From: Chloroflexota bacterium
Lineage (GTDB): Bacteria; Chloroflexota; Anaerolineae; UBA1429
DNA: 8,281 nt
Assembly: GCA_012513595.1 (NCBI GenBank)
Contig: JAAZBY010000066.1
Location: 1 to 8,281 of the forward strand
Direction: 5' to 3'
The number at the start of each line of letters is the position of its first letter. Positions within the stretch are counted from its first letter, which is position 1. A program made the position numbers and the translations under genes. Below, in pieces: positions 1-6,748 of this stretch. The notes beneath the pieces were generated by a model that saw only the letters and a list, made by a program, of their open reading frames with translations, searched no databases and was not told where the DNA came from.

Positions 1-897
1 AGCCACGTCGCCGTGATGCTGAACCACACCTCCAAGGATCCCATCCTGCGCAAGTTCTTCCAGAACCGCGACGTCCGCTTTGCCTTGAACATGGCCGTGA
101 ACCGCGAGGAGATGAACGAGCTCGTCTTTGACGGCCTGCTCACCCCCAAGCAGTACAGCCCGCTCTTTGCCAGCGACCTGGCCTACAAGGAGCAGGCGCT
201 CGCCAACCTGGAGTATGACCCCGATGGGGCGAACGCGCTGCTCGACTCGGCCGGGTACGCGGATAAGGACGCCGACGGCTTCCGCATCGACCCAGAAACG
301 GGCGAGACGATCTCCTTTGAGATGGAGGGCCTCGAGCCGGCCGGGTCCATGTACGAGGACGCCATGATCATGGTGGCCAACTACTGGAGCGCCGTGGGCG
401 TCAAGGCGGTCTACAAGTACGTCGAGCGCTCGCTGTACGAGGAGCACCAGCAGGCCAACGACATGAACGTCGGCACCTGGTCGGCCGACCGCGCGGACTT
501 TCCGCTCATCGACCCCGGCATCTTCCTGGGCACCAACACGCAGCGCCCGTGGGCCTGCGCCTGGGGCAAGTGGAAGAACGACCCCACCGACCCGAACGCG
601 GAAGAGCCCCCCGAAGGCCACTTTATCCGCACCATGTGGGACCTCTGGGAGCAGTGCAAGATCGAGGCCGACTATGAGAAGCGCCGGCGCCTCTTCTGGG
701 ACATCCTGGACGTCTGGAAGGAAGAGATCCCGATGCCGACCTTCCTCGGCGAGTGGCCGAGCCTGGTGATCCAGAAAAAGACCCTGCGCAACTACGTGGC
801 CGGCTACATCAACTCCTGGCTCTCGCACGGCAAGTCGTTCCTAAACTCCTCCACCGTCTTCTGGGAGGATCCGGAGAACCACACCTACGAGATCTAG
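1..897 (+). CDS. ABC transporter solute-binding protein, family 5 (SBP_bac_5), C-terminal part
   Basis: This is the C-terminal 298 residues of an extracellular family-5 (peptide/nickel/oligosaccharide-type) solute-binding protein, which captures a solute outside the membrane and delivers it to an ABC permease. The frame is open from base 1 (Ser-His-Val-Ala-Val-Met), so the gene begins upstream; the GTG at 13 and ATG at 16 are internal codons, not starts. Family members are usually 500-650 residues, so about half is missing, including the signal peptide. Family hallmarks visible are the segment 'NRDVRFALNMAVNREEM' (about residues 21-37), the following 'YDPDGANALLDSAGY' helix, and an Asp-rich 'DKDADGFR' turn. 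The tail is rich in Trp, as is common in the ligand-closing lobe. The stop is TAG, followed within 21 bp by a terminator, so this is the last gene of its transcript. The ligand cannot be told from sequence: family-5 proteins bind peptides, but many in thermophiles and Chloroflexota bind sugars. Confidence 0.93.
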   Translation, partial: SHVAVMLNHTSKDPILRKFFQNRDVRFALNMAVNREEMNELVFDGLLTPKQYSPLFASDLAYKEQALANLEYDPDGANALLDSAGYADKDADGFRIDPETGETISFEMEGLEPAGSMYEDAMIMVANYWSAVGVKAVYKYVERSLYEEHQQANDMNVGTWSADRADFPLIDPGIFLGTNTQRPWACAWGKWKNDPTDPNAEEPPEGHFIRTMWDLWEQCKIEADYEKRRRLFWDILDVWKEEIPMPTFLGEWPSLVIQKKTLRNYVAGYINSWLSHGKSFLNSSTVFWEDPENHTYEI

Positions 898-917
898 GCC
901 GCGCCGGCCGGAGGCAG

Positions 918-955
918 AGAACCGGGTGCCCGCAGGGGCACCCGGTTCTTCTTGT
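918..955 (+). terminator. Rho-independent terminator after the solute-binding protein gene
   Basis: A perfect 14-bp inverted repeat pairs 918-931 (agaaccgggtgccc) with 936-949 around a GCAG tetraloop. It is followed by the T-rich run 'tcttcttgt'. It starts 20 bp after the TAG stop of the + strand gene. It lies between convergent genes, so the hairpin could also slow transcription arriving from the - strand, but on that strand no T-run follows, so it is mainly a + strand terminator. Confidence 0.82.
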
Positions 956-1009
956 AGCCCACCTTGTCGGCGCGCGACGGGGGCGCACTCTCTCCGCCCT
1001 GCCGGCCGC

Positions 1010-1918
1010 TCAGCCCCCGTGCCGCAATAGATATCCGGCCACCACGCGCTGGCGCGCCAGGCGGGCCAGGTCACGCGGCGTGGAGCCTGCCTTGTACCGA
1101 CCATAGTCGCGAGCCAGGCCCGGCGCGGGCCTGGCCCCGCCGGCAATGAGCACCTCCACCGTCTCAAGATCACCCTGCACCGCGGCCTGGTGCAGGGGTG
1201 CAAAGCCATAGGCGTCCTGAATGTCCGGGTCGGCGCCGGCCTCCAGAAGGCTGGCCACCACCTCGACCCGGCCGCCCCGCGCCGCGTGGGCCAGAGGCGT
1301 CAGGCCATGCGCATCGCGCGCGTTGAGGCCTTCCTCCTGGCGAGCCAGGATCAGGTCAAGTATCTCGACGAACCCGTAGGCCGCCGCCAGGAAGAGAGGC
1401 GTCTGCCCCGAGCCTCCCAGGGCCGCCCCCAGGTCGATGCCGTGGGAGATCAGGTACTCGGCCGTGCCCCGATAGGCCTCATAGACGGCGTCCGGCGCGT
1501 CCTGGCCCTCCGACGTTTGCTCCTCGCCCTCGGCCTCCTTACGTTCGGCCAGCGCATCGAGCAGGACGTGGAGGGCGTTGGCCCCCGAGTCCATGCGGGC
1601 GTCGAGTCGGGCACCCTGCTCGTGGAGGTAGGCAACCACCTCGTTCAGGCCCTCTGCGGCGGCGGTCATGAGCGGCGTCTGCCCGCCGGGCGCCGCGCCG
1701 CCCGGGTCGGCGCCGCCCGCCACAAGGAGGCGAACCAGGGCCAGATGGTCCTTGCCTCGCGCCCCGGGCCACTCGGCCATGGCATAGTCCAGCGGCGCCA
1801 GGCCCTGCTCGTCCCTGCCGTTAGGGCTCGCACCGGCCTCCAGGAGACGGGCGACCCCGTCCAGGTCGCCGGCTCCGGCGGCCTCGCGCAGCCGACGTGC
1901 TGATTCCTGTTGCTCCAC
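1010..1918 (-). CDS. Ankyrin-repeat protein
   Basis: A 302-residue protein built almost wholly of ankyrin repeats, a scaffold for protein-protein contacts. The exact partner is unknown. Recognisable units fall at about residues 6-36, 39-77, 78-109, 111-165, 170-202, 204-236, 238-270 and a C-terminal cap from 277. The best match the consensus, for example 'GLTPLAHAARGGRVEVVASLL' split over 205-225, with ends such as GADPDIQDA. The fourth unit carries an acidic, low-complexity insertion (about 125-147, rich in Glu, Gln and Asp). There is no signal peptide or membrane segment, so it is probably cytoplasmic. I chose the GTG at 1918 because GGAAGG lies 9 nt upstream; the in-frame ATG at 1963 has no Shine-Dalgarno and adds 15 Arg/Cys-rich residues unlike the rest. 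It follows the E1 gene by 71 bp on the same strand and may be the last gene of that operon. It ends in TGA, the only gene here that does. Confidence 0.87.
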   Translation of the reverse strand: MEQQESARRLREAAGAGDLDGVARLLEAGASPNGRDEQGLAPLDYAMAEWPGARGKDHLALVRLLVAGGADPGGAAPGGQTPLMTAAAEGLNEVVAYLHEQGARLDARMDSGANALHVLLDALAERKEAEGEEQTSEGQDAPDAVYEAYRGTAEYLISHGIDLGAALGGSGQTPLFLAAAYGFVEILDLILARQEEGLNARDAHGLTPLAHAARGGRVEVVASLLEAGADPDIQDAYGFAPLHQAAVQGDLETVEVLIAGGARPAPGLARDYGRYKAGSTPRDLARLARQRVVAGYLLRHGG

Positions 1919-1927
1919 AGTAGTGAT

Positions 1928-1933
1928 CCTTCC
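1928..1933 (-). promoter_or_regulatory. Ribosome binding site deciding the ankyrin gene start
   Basis: GGAAGG on the - strand, 9 nt before the GTG at 1918. The alternative upstream ATG at 1963 is preceded by 'cctatcgatcgct', which has no purine-rich core, so this site favours the shorter protein. Confidence 0.6.
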
Positions 1934-1989
1934 CAGCCCAGGGCAGCGTCGTGCCCGACACATAGCGATCGATAGGACCAGGCGCAGGG

Positions 1990-4167
1990 CTACACCTCCC
2001 GCCGGGCAGCCCGCCGTATGGCCTGCTGTACCCCCTCGAGCGAGGGGAGCATGGCCTTTTCCAGCATCCGCGAGACCACCAGCGGCGCGTCAGGTTGGTT
2101 CACGTGCGTCACCGGCGCGTCCAGATAGTCAAAGCAGCGCAGCGTGATCTCGTCGGCCAAACGGGCACCCAGCGACAGGCTGCGCTCGGCATACTCGACC
2201 GTAACGGCCGCGCCCGTCTTGCGCACCGAGGCCTCGATGGCCGCATAGTCCATCCCCTGATAGTCCACTGTGCGCAGGTCGATCACCTCGGCCTCGATCC
2301 CCTCGGCGGCCAGCGCCTCGGCGGCCTGCAGGCAGAGGCTCACGCCGGTGACGTAGGTGAGCACGGTCACATCGCGCCCCGGGCGCACGACGCGTGCCTT
2401 GCCGTACTCGATGCAGTAGTCGAGGTCGTCGGCCGGCACCTGCCCCTTCTGTGCATAGAGCAGCCCGTACTCGACCATCAATACCGGGTCATCGTAGCGC
2501 ATCGCGGTGTTGAACATGCCGATGTAGTCAAAGGGTGTGGAGGGCGCCATCACCCGCCAGCCGGGGAACAGCGAAAAGAAGCCGCTGGGGTCCATGGAGT
2601 GCTGCCCGCCGTAGCCGAAGCCCTTGCCGATCCGCGTGCGCATCACCAGCGGGAAGCGCCCGCGGTCGCCATACATGTGCCGCAGCCGGCCGATCTGGTT
2701 GAACAACTGGTCGGAGGCCATCAGCGAAAAGTCCGGATACATCACCTCAACCACCGGGCGCATCCCGACCATGGCCGCCCCGCCCGACATGCCCAGGAAA
2801 CCGGTCTCGGAGATGGGCGTGTTCAGCAGGCGCTCCGGGAAGACCTCTTTGATGCCGCGCGTGGCGGCAAAGGCCCCGCCGCGCAGGTTGGCGACCTCCT
2901 CACCCAGCACCAAGACCCTCTCGTCGCGCTCCATGTTGCGGCGCGTCACGGCGGCGATGGCCTCGACAAAGGTCATCTCACGCCAGGTGCTAAAATCCTC
3001 GCGCTCCGCATAGCGCACCCCGCGAAGCTCCGCCCCGTCAGAACGGACGCCAGTGAGGACGCCGGCCGGGTCGGGCCACTTGGCCGTCGGGATGACCCGC
3101 TTGCCGTCGCGCTCTTCGGTGGAGAACTCCTGGGCCACGTCTATGGCTCGGCGCGCCGCCCGGCGCAGTCGCCCATCTTCCTCCTCCGTAATGATGCCCA
3201 GCGCCACCAGGCGCGGCCCGAAGGTGTCGATCGGGTCCCGATCGAGCCACTCGGCCTCCTCGTCGCGCGTGCGGTACCCGAAGGCACTGCCGGCCAGGCT
3301 GCCGGCGTGGTGCACGTGCCGGTAGGTACGCGCCTCGAGCAGGAAGGGCTGCGGCTCGCTGCGCATACGGGCCGTCAGGTCGCGCACGGCCACGTACATG
3401 GCCACCGGGTCCATGCCGTCAACGGTCAGGCTGTCGAACCCGTAGCCAAGGCTACGCTGGCCGAGGGGGTTCACGTGGGACGACTCGCTGGCCGCCGTGC
3501 CGACGGCGTACGAGTTGTTCTCGACGAGGTATAGGATCGGGATGCTCCAGAGGCCCGCCATGTTGGCCACCTCATGAAACACGCCCTGGTTGATGGCGCC
3601 GTCCCCAAAGAACGACACGGCGATGGTGTCGCGCCCCTGCAGGCGCTCACCCCAGGCCGCGCCGGTAGCCAAGGCGATGCTGCCCCCGACGATGGCGTTG
3701 GAGCCGAGGTTGCCCGAGGTCCCGTCGTACAGGTGCATCGAGCCGCCCCGCCCGCCGCACCACCCCGCGCGCAGGCCCATGATCTCGGCCAGGGTGCGGT
3801 TCACCGCGTCCTGGACGGGGGCCGTCACGGCCTCCACGAGGGGATCATAGCCGTCCGGCGCGTAGTACATGACGGCCTTGGCCAGAAAGTGCCCGTGGGC
3901 CCGATGGGTTGAGCCGATCATGTCCCGTTTGCGGAGCGCCGCCGCCACCCCCGCCGCCACGGCCTCCTGCCCGACGCTGGTGTGGGCCGGGCCGTGCACC
4001 AGGTCCGCATCCTTGAACTCCAGGACCTTCTTTTCAAAGTCGCGCACCAGGTACTGCAGGAAGGCCATGCGGGCCAGGTCACGCCTGCCGATCGCCCGTA
4101 GATCGCCGTCGTCGGTCACCAGCTCCCGGCACACGGCCGGCGCGGGCAGCTCGATGGTTCTGCTCAC
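1990..4167 (-). CDS. Fused alpha-beta E1 component of a thiamine-diphosphate 2-oxoacid/acetoin-type dehydrogenase
   Basis: A 725-residue protein joining E1-alpha (about 28-340) and E1-beta (about 395-725), normally two subunits. This enzyme class uses thiamine diphosphate to decarboxylate a 2-oxoacid, or cleave acetoin, and passes the acyl group to a lipoyl E2. In the alpha half, the cofactor/Mg motif runs from GDG (188-190) to NN (217-218); 'THRAHGH' (87-93) and 'GGRGGSMH' (138-145) are also present. In the beta half, 'LGEEV' (421-425), 'TPISETGF' with the cofactor-activating Glu454, and 'GQHS' (521-524) with the expected active-site His523 are present. All key residues look intact. The THRxHGHxxAK and GGxGGSMH pattern resembles acetoin dehydrogenase and bacterial pyruvate dehydrogenase alpha subunits more than mammalian branched-chain E1, but this does not fix the substrate. 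The start is GTG with AGGGG 6 nt upstream, 15 bp after the VOC gene. No E2, E3 or lipoyl domain lies in the window. Stop is TAG. Confidence 0.95.
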   Translation of the reverse strand: MSRTIELPAPAVCRELVTDDGDLRAIGRRDLARMAFLQYLVRDFEKKVLEFKDADLVHGPAHTSVGQEAVAAGVAAALRKRDMIGSTHRAHGHFLAKAVMYYAPDGYDPLVEAVTAPVQDAVNRTLAEIMGLRAGWCGGRGGSMHLYDGTSGNLGSNAIVGGSIALATGAAWGERLQGRDTIAVSFFGDGAINQGVFHEVANMAGLWSIPILYLVENNSYAVGTAASESSHVNPLGQRSLGYGFDSLTVDGMDPVAMYVAVRDLTARMRSEPQPFLLEARTYRHVHHAGSLAGSAFGYRTRDEEAEWLDRDPIDTFGPRLVALGIITEEEDGRLRRAARRAIDVAQEFSTEERDGKRVIPTAKWPDPAGVLTGVRSDGAELRGVRYAEREDFSTWREMTFVEAIAAVTRRNMERDERVLVLGEEVANLRGGAFAATRGIKEVFPERLLNTPISETGFLGMSGGAAMVGMRPVVEVMYPDFSLMASDQLFNQIGRLRHMYGDRGRFPLVMRTRIGKGFGYGGQHSMDPSGFFSLFPGWRVMAPSTPFDYIGMFNTAMRYDDPVLMVEYGLLYAQKGQVPADDLDYCIEYGKARVVRPGRDVTVLTYVTGVSLCLQAAEALAAEGIEAEVIDLRTVDYQGMDYAAIEASVRKTGAAVTVEYAERSLSLGARLADEITLRCFDYLDAPVTHVNQPDAPLVVSRMLEKAMLPSLEGVQQAIRRAARREV

Positions 4168-4182
4168 AATACACCCCTATCT

Positions 4183-4626
4183 CTAGTTTACCGGCACACT
4201 GCTCAGGATCTCGCGGATCTCACAGATCTCGCCCTCGACCCCGCGAAAGTAAGCCACGAACACGTTTGGGCGAATCTCCACGGCCTCGCCGAGGAACTCT
4301 ACCCCCCGGTCACGCAGGCGCCGGTAGGTCGCCCAGAAATCGGTGACCCGGAAGCCAATGTGGGTCAGCCCCAGGTCGGCAGGGCACAAGTCGGGGCGCC
4401 GCTCGCGGCCCTGTGGATGGTGGTAATCAAACAGCTCCACCACCGAATCACCCAGGCGCATGTGCACGATGCGCGCCGCGCCGCCAACGGCGCCGATGAC
4501 CCGGCCCAGCTCGGGCCCGAACTCGCGGTCCAGGGCCACCTCCATGCCGATGACGTCCCGGTAGAAGGCGATGGCCGCCTCCATATCGCGTACCGTCAGC
4601 CCCACGTGGTCCACGCGCGTGAACAT
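4183..4626 (-). CDS. VOC-superfamily (glyoxalase-fold) metalloprotein
   Basis: A 147-residue protein of the vicinal-oxygen-chelate fold, similar in layout to glyoxalase I and methylmalonyl-CoA epimerase. The four expected metal-ligand positions are occupied: His7 in 'VDHVGLTV', Glu64 in 'DSVVELFDYHH', His89 in 'LTHIGFRVTD' and Glu136 in 'EGEICEI'. A His/Glu/His/Glu set is the glyoxalase I pattern; methylmalonyl-CoA epimerases usually have Gln at the second place. Such enzymes isomerise, epimerise or cleave small oxygenated compounds. In this operon it might act on a keto-sugar or CoA intermediate, or remove methylglyoxal arising from triose phosphates; both are inferences. The frame stays open upstream to 5034, but that part overlaps the dehydrogenase gene. 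The ATG at 4626 is chosen because the fold begins there and AAGGGGAG lies 4 nt before it. It is 80 bp after the zinc dehydrogenase gene and 15 bp before the E1 gene. Stop is TAG. Confidence 0.87.
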   Translation of the reverse strand: MFTRVDHVGLTVRDMEAAIAFYRDVIGMEVALDREFGPELGRVIGAVGGAARIVHMRLGDSVVELFDYHHPQGRERRPDLCPADLGLTHIGFRVTDFWATYRRLRDRGVEFLGEAVEIRPNVFVAYFRGVEGEICEIREILSSVPVN

Positions 4627-4630
4627 GACT

Positions 4631-4638
4631 CTCCCCTT
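4631..4638 (-). promoter_or_regulatory. Ribosome binding site deciding the VOC gene start
   Basis: AAGGGGAG on the - strand, 4 nt before the ATG at 4626. It decides the start, since the open frame otherwise runs more than 400 nt further upstream into the neighbouring gene. Confidence 0.65.
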
Positions 4639-4706
4639 CGATGGATGGATAACTACTCGCGTCGGAAGCCTGCCCGCCAGGGCCAGGGCCGCAGCGGCGC
4701 CGAGCC

Positions 4707-5750
4707 CTAGCCGCCCATGTCGAGGAGTATCTTGACTCCTTCGCCCCGGCGCATCATCGCGAACCCCTGCTGCCAGGCATCCAGCGGCAGGATAGCCGTC
4801 ACCAGGCGACGCAGCTTGCCGGCCTCCTCGGCCTCGGCCGCCAGAGCCTTCTCCCAGGAGGAGGGTGGCGATGAGAAGCACCCCGCCAGGTCCAGCTCCT
4901 TGTACAGCAGGGAGTTCCAGGGCACCGCGATCGTCTCGGTACCCACCAGGCCGATCAGCACGACCTTGCCCGCCTTGCGCACCAGGTCGATCCCGGAGCC
5001 GATCGCTGCCGCGGCGCCCGAGCAGTCGATCCACACGTCCACCCCCCGCCCGTCCGTTGCCCCGAGGACCACGTCGCGAAGCCGTTCGCGCTGTACGTTC
5101 ACCGTGTGCGTGGCACCCAGCGCGCGGGCCAGGGGGAGGCGCATGGGCGCGTCCAGGTCCGTGCCAGAGACGATGATCGTCGTCGCCCCCAACCGGCTGG
5201 CCAGGATGGTGGCCATCAGGCCCATGGTGGCCGATCCGGAGATCAGCACGCTCTGCCCCGCGCCCAGCCGGCCCCGTTCGATCAGGCAGTGCGTCGAGAT
5301 GGCCAGTGGCTCGGTGATGCCGGCGACCTCCCAGGGGATACCGTCGGGCAGGTGATGTACCAGCCAGGCCGGCAAAGCGAGGTACTCGGCAAAGGCGCCG
5401 TCGGTCTTGCTGCCCAGGGCCAGCTTCTGATCGCAGATGTGTGGCTGGCCGGCTCGGCAGAGGGAGCAGACGCCACAGGCGCCGGTGTGAAGCTCCCCGA
5501 CGACGCGGTCACCCGGGCGGAAGCGCTCCGCCGCGCCTTCCCCCGCGCGCACGATGGTGCCGCAGAACTCGTGCCCCATGATCACCGGCGGCGCGTTGGG
5601 GAACTCGTCCGCCTCGATGTGCAGGTCCGTCCCACAGATACCACAGTACTTGACGCGGATGAGCACCTCGTCACGATCTGGCTCTGGCACCGGAACGTCC
5701 CGCAGGCCGACGTTCCCCGGCCCCGACGCGTACTTGACCAATGCTTTCAT
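4707..5750 (-). CDS. Zinc-dependent medium-chain alcohol/polyol dehydrogenase
   Basis: A 347-residue member of the medium-chain dehydrogenase family (sorbitol/threonine/2,3-butanediol dehydrogenase type), oxidising a secondary alcohol to a ketone with NAD(P). Catalytic-zinc ligands are Cys36 (in 'CGICGTDLH'), His60 (in 'GHEFCG') and probably Glu61 or Glu147 (in 'TEPLAISTH'). The structural-zinc Cys set is complete: Cys92, 95, 98 and 106 in 'CGVCSLCRAGQPHIC'. The cofactor fold begins at about 166, where the usual GxGxxG reads G172-S-A174-T-M-G177, so the middle Gly is Ala. The second strand ends 'IIVSGTD', with no Asp directly at the usual NAD-specificity position, so NAD versus NADP is open. 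Length is normal for the family. The ATG start has GGAG 6 nt upstream. It lies 192 bp after the SDR gene and 80 bp before the VOC gene on the same strand. Stop is TAG. Substrate is unassigned; a polyol or a butanediol is likeliest from context. Confidence 0.94.
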   Translation of the reverse strand: MKALVKYASGPGNVGLRDVPVPEPDRDEVLIRVKYCGICGTDLHIEADEFPNAPPVIMGHEFCGTIVRAGEGAAERFRPGDRVVGELHTGACGVCSLCRAGQPHICDQKLALGSKTDGAFAEYLALPAWLVHHLPDGIPWEVAGITEPLAISTHCLIERGRLGAGQSVLISGSATMGLMATILASRLGATTIIVSGTDLDAPMRLPLARALGATHTVNVQRERLRDVVLGATDGRGVDVWIDCSGAAAAIGSGIDLVRKAGKVVLIGLVGTETIAVPWNSLLYKELDLAGCFSSPPSSWEKALAAEAEEAGKLRRLVTAILPLDAWQQGFAMMRRGEGVKILLDMGG

Positions 5751-5907
5751 GCCACGCTCCGCATATAGAGGAGGATCACCAACCCGCCAACGTGCCGAAC
5801 TGCCCGTGAGCGCACCCCGGTACGCACTCGGCTCTCCCGAGCTCGCCGCGACGGCAGGAGGGATGCCCCGGGGCCGACGCTGCCGCCGGCGAGGTGCCCC
5901 TCCGCTG

Positions 5908-5923
5908 CGCCCCTCTCGGGGCG
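5908..5923 (-). other. Short GC hairpin in the SDR-dehydrogenase intergenic gap
   Basis: A 6-bp inverted repeat (cgcccc/ggggcg, loop of 4) lies 20 bp after the SDR stop, within the 192-bp gap 5751-5942, the longest non-coding stretch of the window. No T-run follows on the - strand, so it is not a convincing terminator. It could partly separate the two halves of the operon or stabilise an mRNA end. Nothing else definite was found in this gap. Confidence 0.25.
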
Positions 5924-5942
5924 TTCGGGCCGCTGGCGATCG

Positions 5943-6686
5943 CTACCCGATGTACTGGCCGCCGTTGATGTCCACGACGACGCCCGTCACGTAGGCCGAG
6001 AGGTCCGAGGCCAGGAACAGGACGACCTTGGCGACGTCTTCCGGCGTGCCGAGGCGGCGCAGGGGGATCGTGGCACACACGGCGTCTTCCCGCCCGGCCA
6101 TCTGCTTGGCCACCGGCGGCGTCGTGATCGTCCCCGGGGCAACGGCGTTCACGCGCACGCCACTGGGCCCCACCTCGCGGGCCAGGGTGCGCGTCAGCGC
6201 CACCAGCCCCCCCTTGGAGGAGGCATAGTCGATGGAAGACTCGAGCGAACCCTGCCGCGCCGCCATGGAGGCAAAGTTGATGATGCTGCCGCTGCCGCGA
6301 GCCTTCATCCCCTCGATCAGCCCCTGGCAGAGCAGGAAGGGGCCGCGGAGGTTGATGTCGAGCATGCGGTCCCAGACCTCGCGGCTCACCGTGGCGATGC
6401 CGCCGCGGTAGGTGACCCAGCCGGCGTTGTTCACCAGGATATCGGGCGCGCCGAACTCGCTCAGCACGCGCTCGCAGAGGGCCGCGATGTCTTCGGGGTC
6501 ACCGAGGTCGCAGCGGATCGCCACCGCCCCGGGCAGGGCGGCGGCCGCCTCCTGTGCGCCCGGGAGGTTGATGTCCACGATCAACACCTTGGCGCCGGCC
6601 GCTGCGAGGATCGTAGCACAGGCCCGGCCGATCCCGCCGGCCGCGCCCGTCACAAGAGCCAACTGATTGGAAAGGTCTACCTGCAT
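5943..6686 (-). CDS. Short-chain dehydrogenase/reductase (classical SDR)
   Basis: A 247-residue classical SDR, a cytoplasmic NAD(P)-dependent oxidoreductase interconverting an alcohol and a ketone. All hallmarks are present: cofactor-binding 'TGAAGGIG' (13-20), Asp38 at the end of the second strand favouring NAD over NADP, 'NNAG' (86-89), and the catalytic set Asn112, Ser140, Tyr154 and Lys158. The C-terminal pattern 'RLGTPEDVAKVVLFLASDLS' and 'VTGVVVDINGG' is typical of the 3-oxoacyl-ACP reductase/glucose dehydrogenase-like group, which includes many sugar and polyol dehydrogenases and acetoin reductases, so the substrate cannot be read from sequence. I chose the ATG at 6686, with GGGAG 10 nt upstream. 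A GTG at 6689 (7-nt spacing) is almost as good and would add one residue, while a GTG at 6695 leaves only 1 nt to GGGAG. It follows dhaL by 62 bp on the same strand. Stop is TAG. Confidence 0.95.
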   Translation of the reverse strand: MQVDLSNQLALVTGAAGGIGRACATILAAAGAKVLIVDINLPGAQEAAAALPGAVAIRCDLGDPEDIAALCERVLSEFGAPDILVNNAGWVTYRGGIATVSREVWDRMLDINLRGPFLLCQGLIEGMKARGSGSIINFASMAARQGSLESSIDYASSKGGLVALTRTLAREVGPSGVRVNAVAPGTITTPPVAKQMAGREDAVCATIPLRRLGTPEDVAKVVLFLASDLSAYVTGVVVDINGGQYIG

Positions 6687-6696
6687 CACGCACACA

Positions 6697-6701
6697 CTCC
6701 C
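6697..6701 (-). promoter_or_regulatory. Ribosome binding site deciding the SDR gene start
   Basis: GGGAG on the - strand. Its distance rules out the GTG at 6695 (1 nt) and allows the GTG at 6689 (7 nt) or the ATG at 6686 (10 nt). Confidence 0.5.
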
Positions 6702-6724
6702 GCTCTACACACTCAACGCTTCAC

Positions 6725-6748
6725 GGCCGGGCTGCTGCCCTGCCGGCC
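6725..6748 (-). other. Bulged inverted repeat directly after the dhaL stop codon
   Basis: GGCC-[4-nt bulge]-GGGC, loop AGCA, GCCC-GGCC on the - strand, beginning at the base after the dhaL TAG stop. It could form a GC-rich hairpin in the mRNA between dhaL and the SDR gene. No T-run follows, so it is not called a terminator. A role in mRNA processing or partial attenuation is only a guess. Confidence 0.25.

Noticed and set aside
1190..1903. 237-codon open frame on the + strand, antisense to the ankyrin gene
   Set aside because: It mirrors the repetitive ankyrin coding sequence; no domain is recognisable, and there is no evidence that it is expressed.
2095..3534. 479-codon open frame on the + strand, antisense to the E1 gene
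   Set aside because: The E1 frame on the other strand has intact catalytic motifs over its full length. Long antisense frames are expected in GC-rich genes, and the translation (rich in His, Gly, Ala and Arg) shows no recognisable family.
1061..4084. The 16-base word gcgggccaggtcacgc occurs at both 1061-1076 and 4069-4084
   Set aside because: Both copies lie in coding sequence and encode similar short Arg-Asp-Leu-Ala-Arg stretches in unrelated proteins. There are only two copies and the flanks do not match, so it is not a repeat element.
4627..5034. In-frame N-terminal extension of the VOC protein
   Set aside because: It overlaps the zinc dehydrogenase gene in another frame, has a low-complexity Gly/Arg composition, and the VOC fold starts at the ATG at 4626, which has its own ribosome binding site.
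5762..5790. Promoter-like TTGGCG - 17 nt - TATATG on the - strand upstream of the zinc dehydrogenase
   Set aside because: Each box matches only 4 of 6 consensus bases, and transcription would start at about the gene's own ribosome binding site, leaving an mRNA leader of about 5 nt. Chance is more likely.
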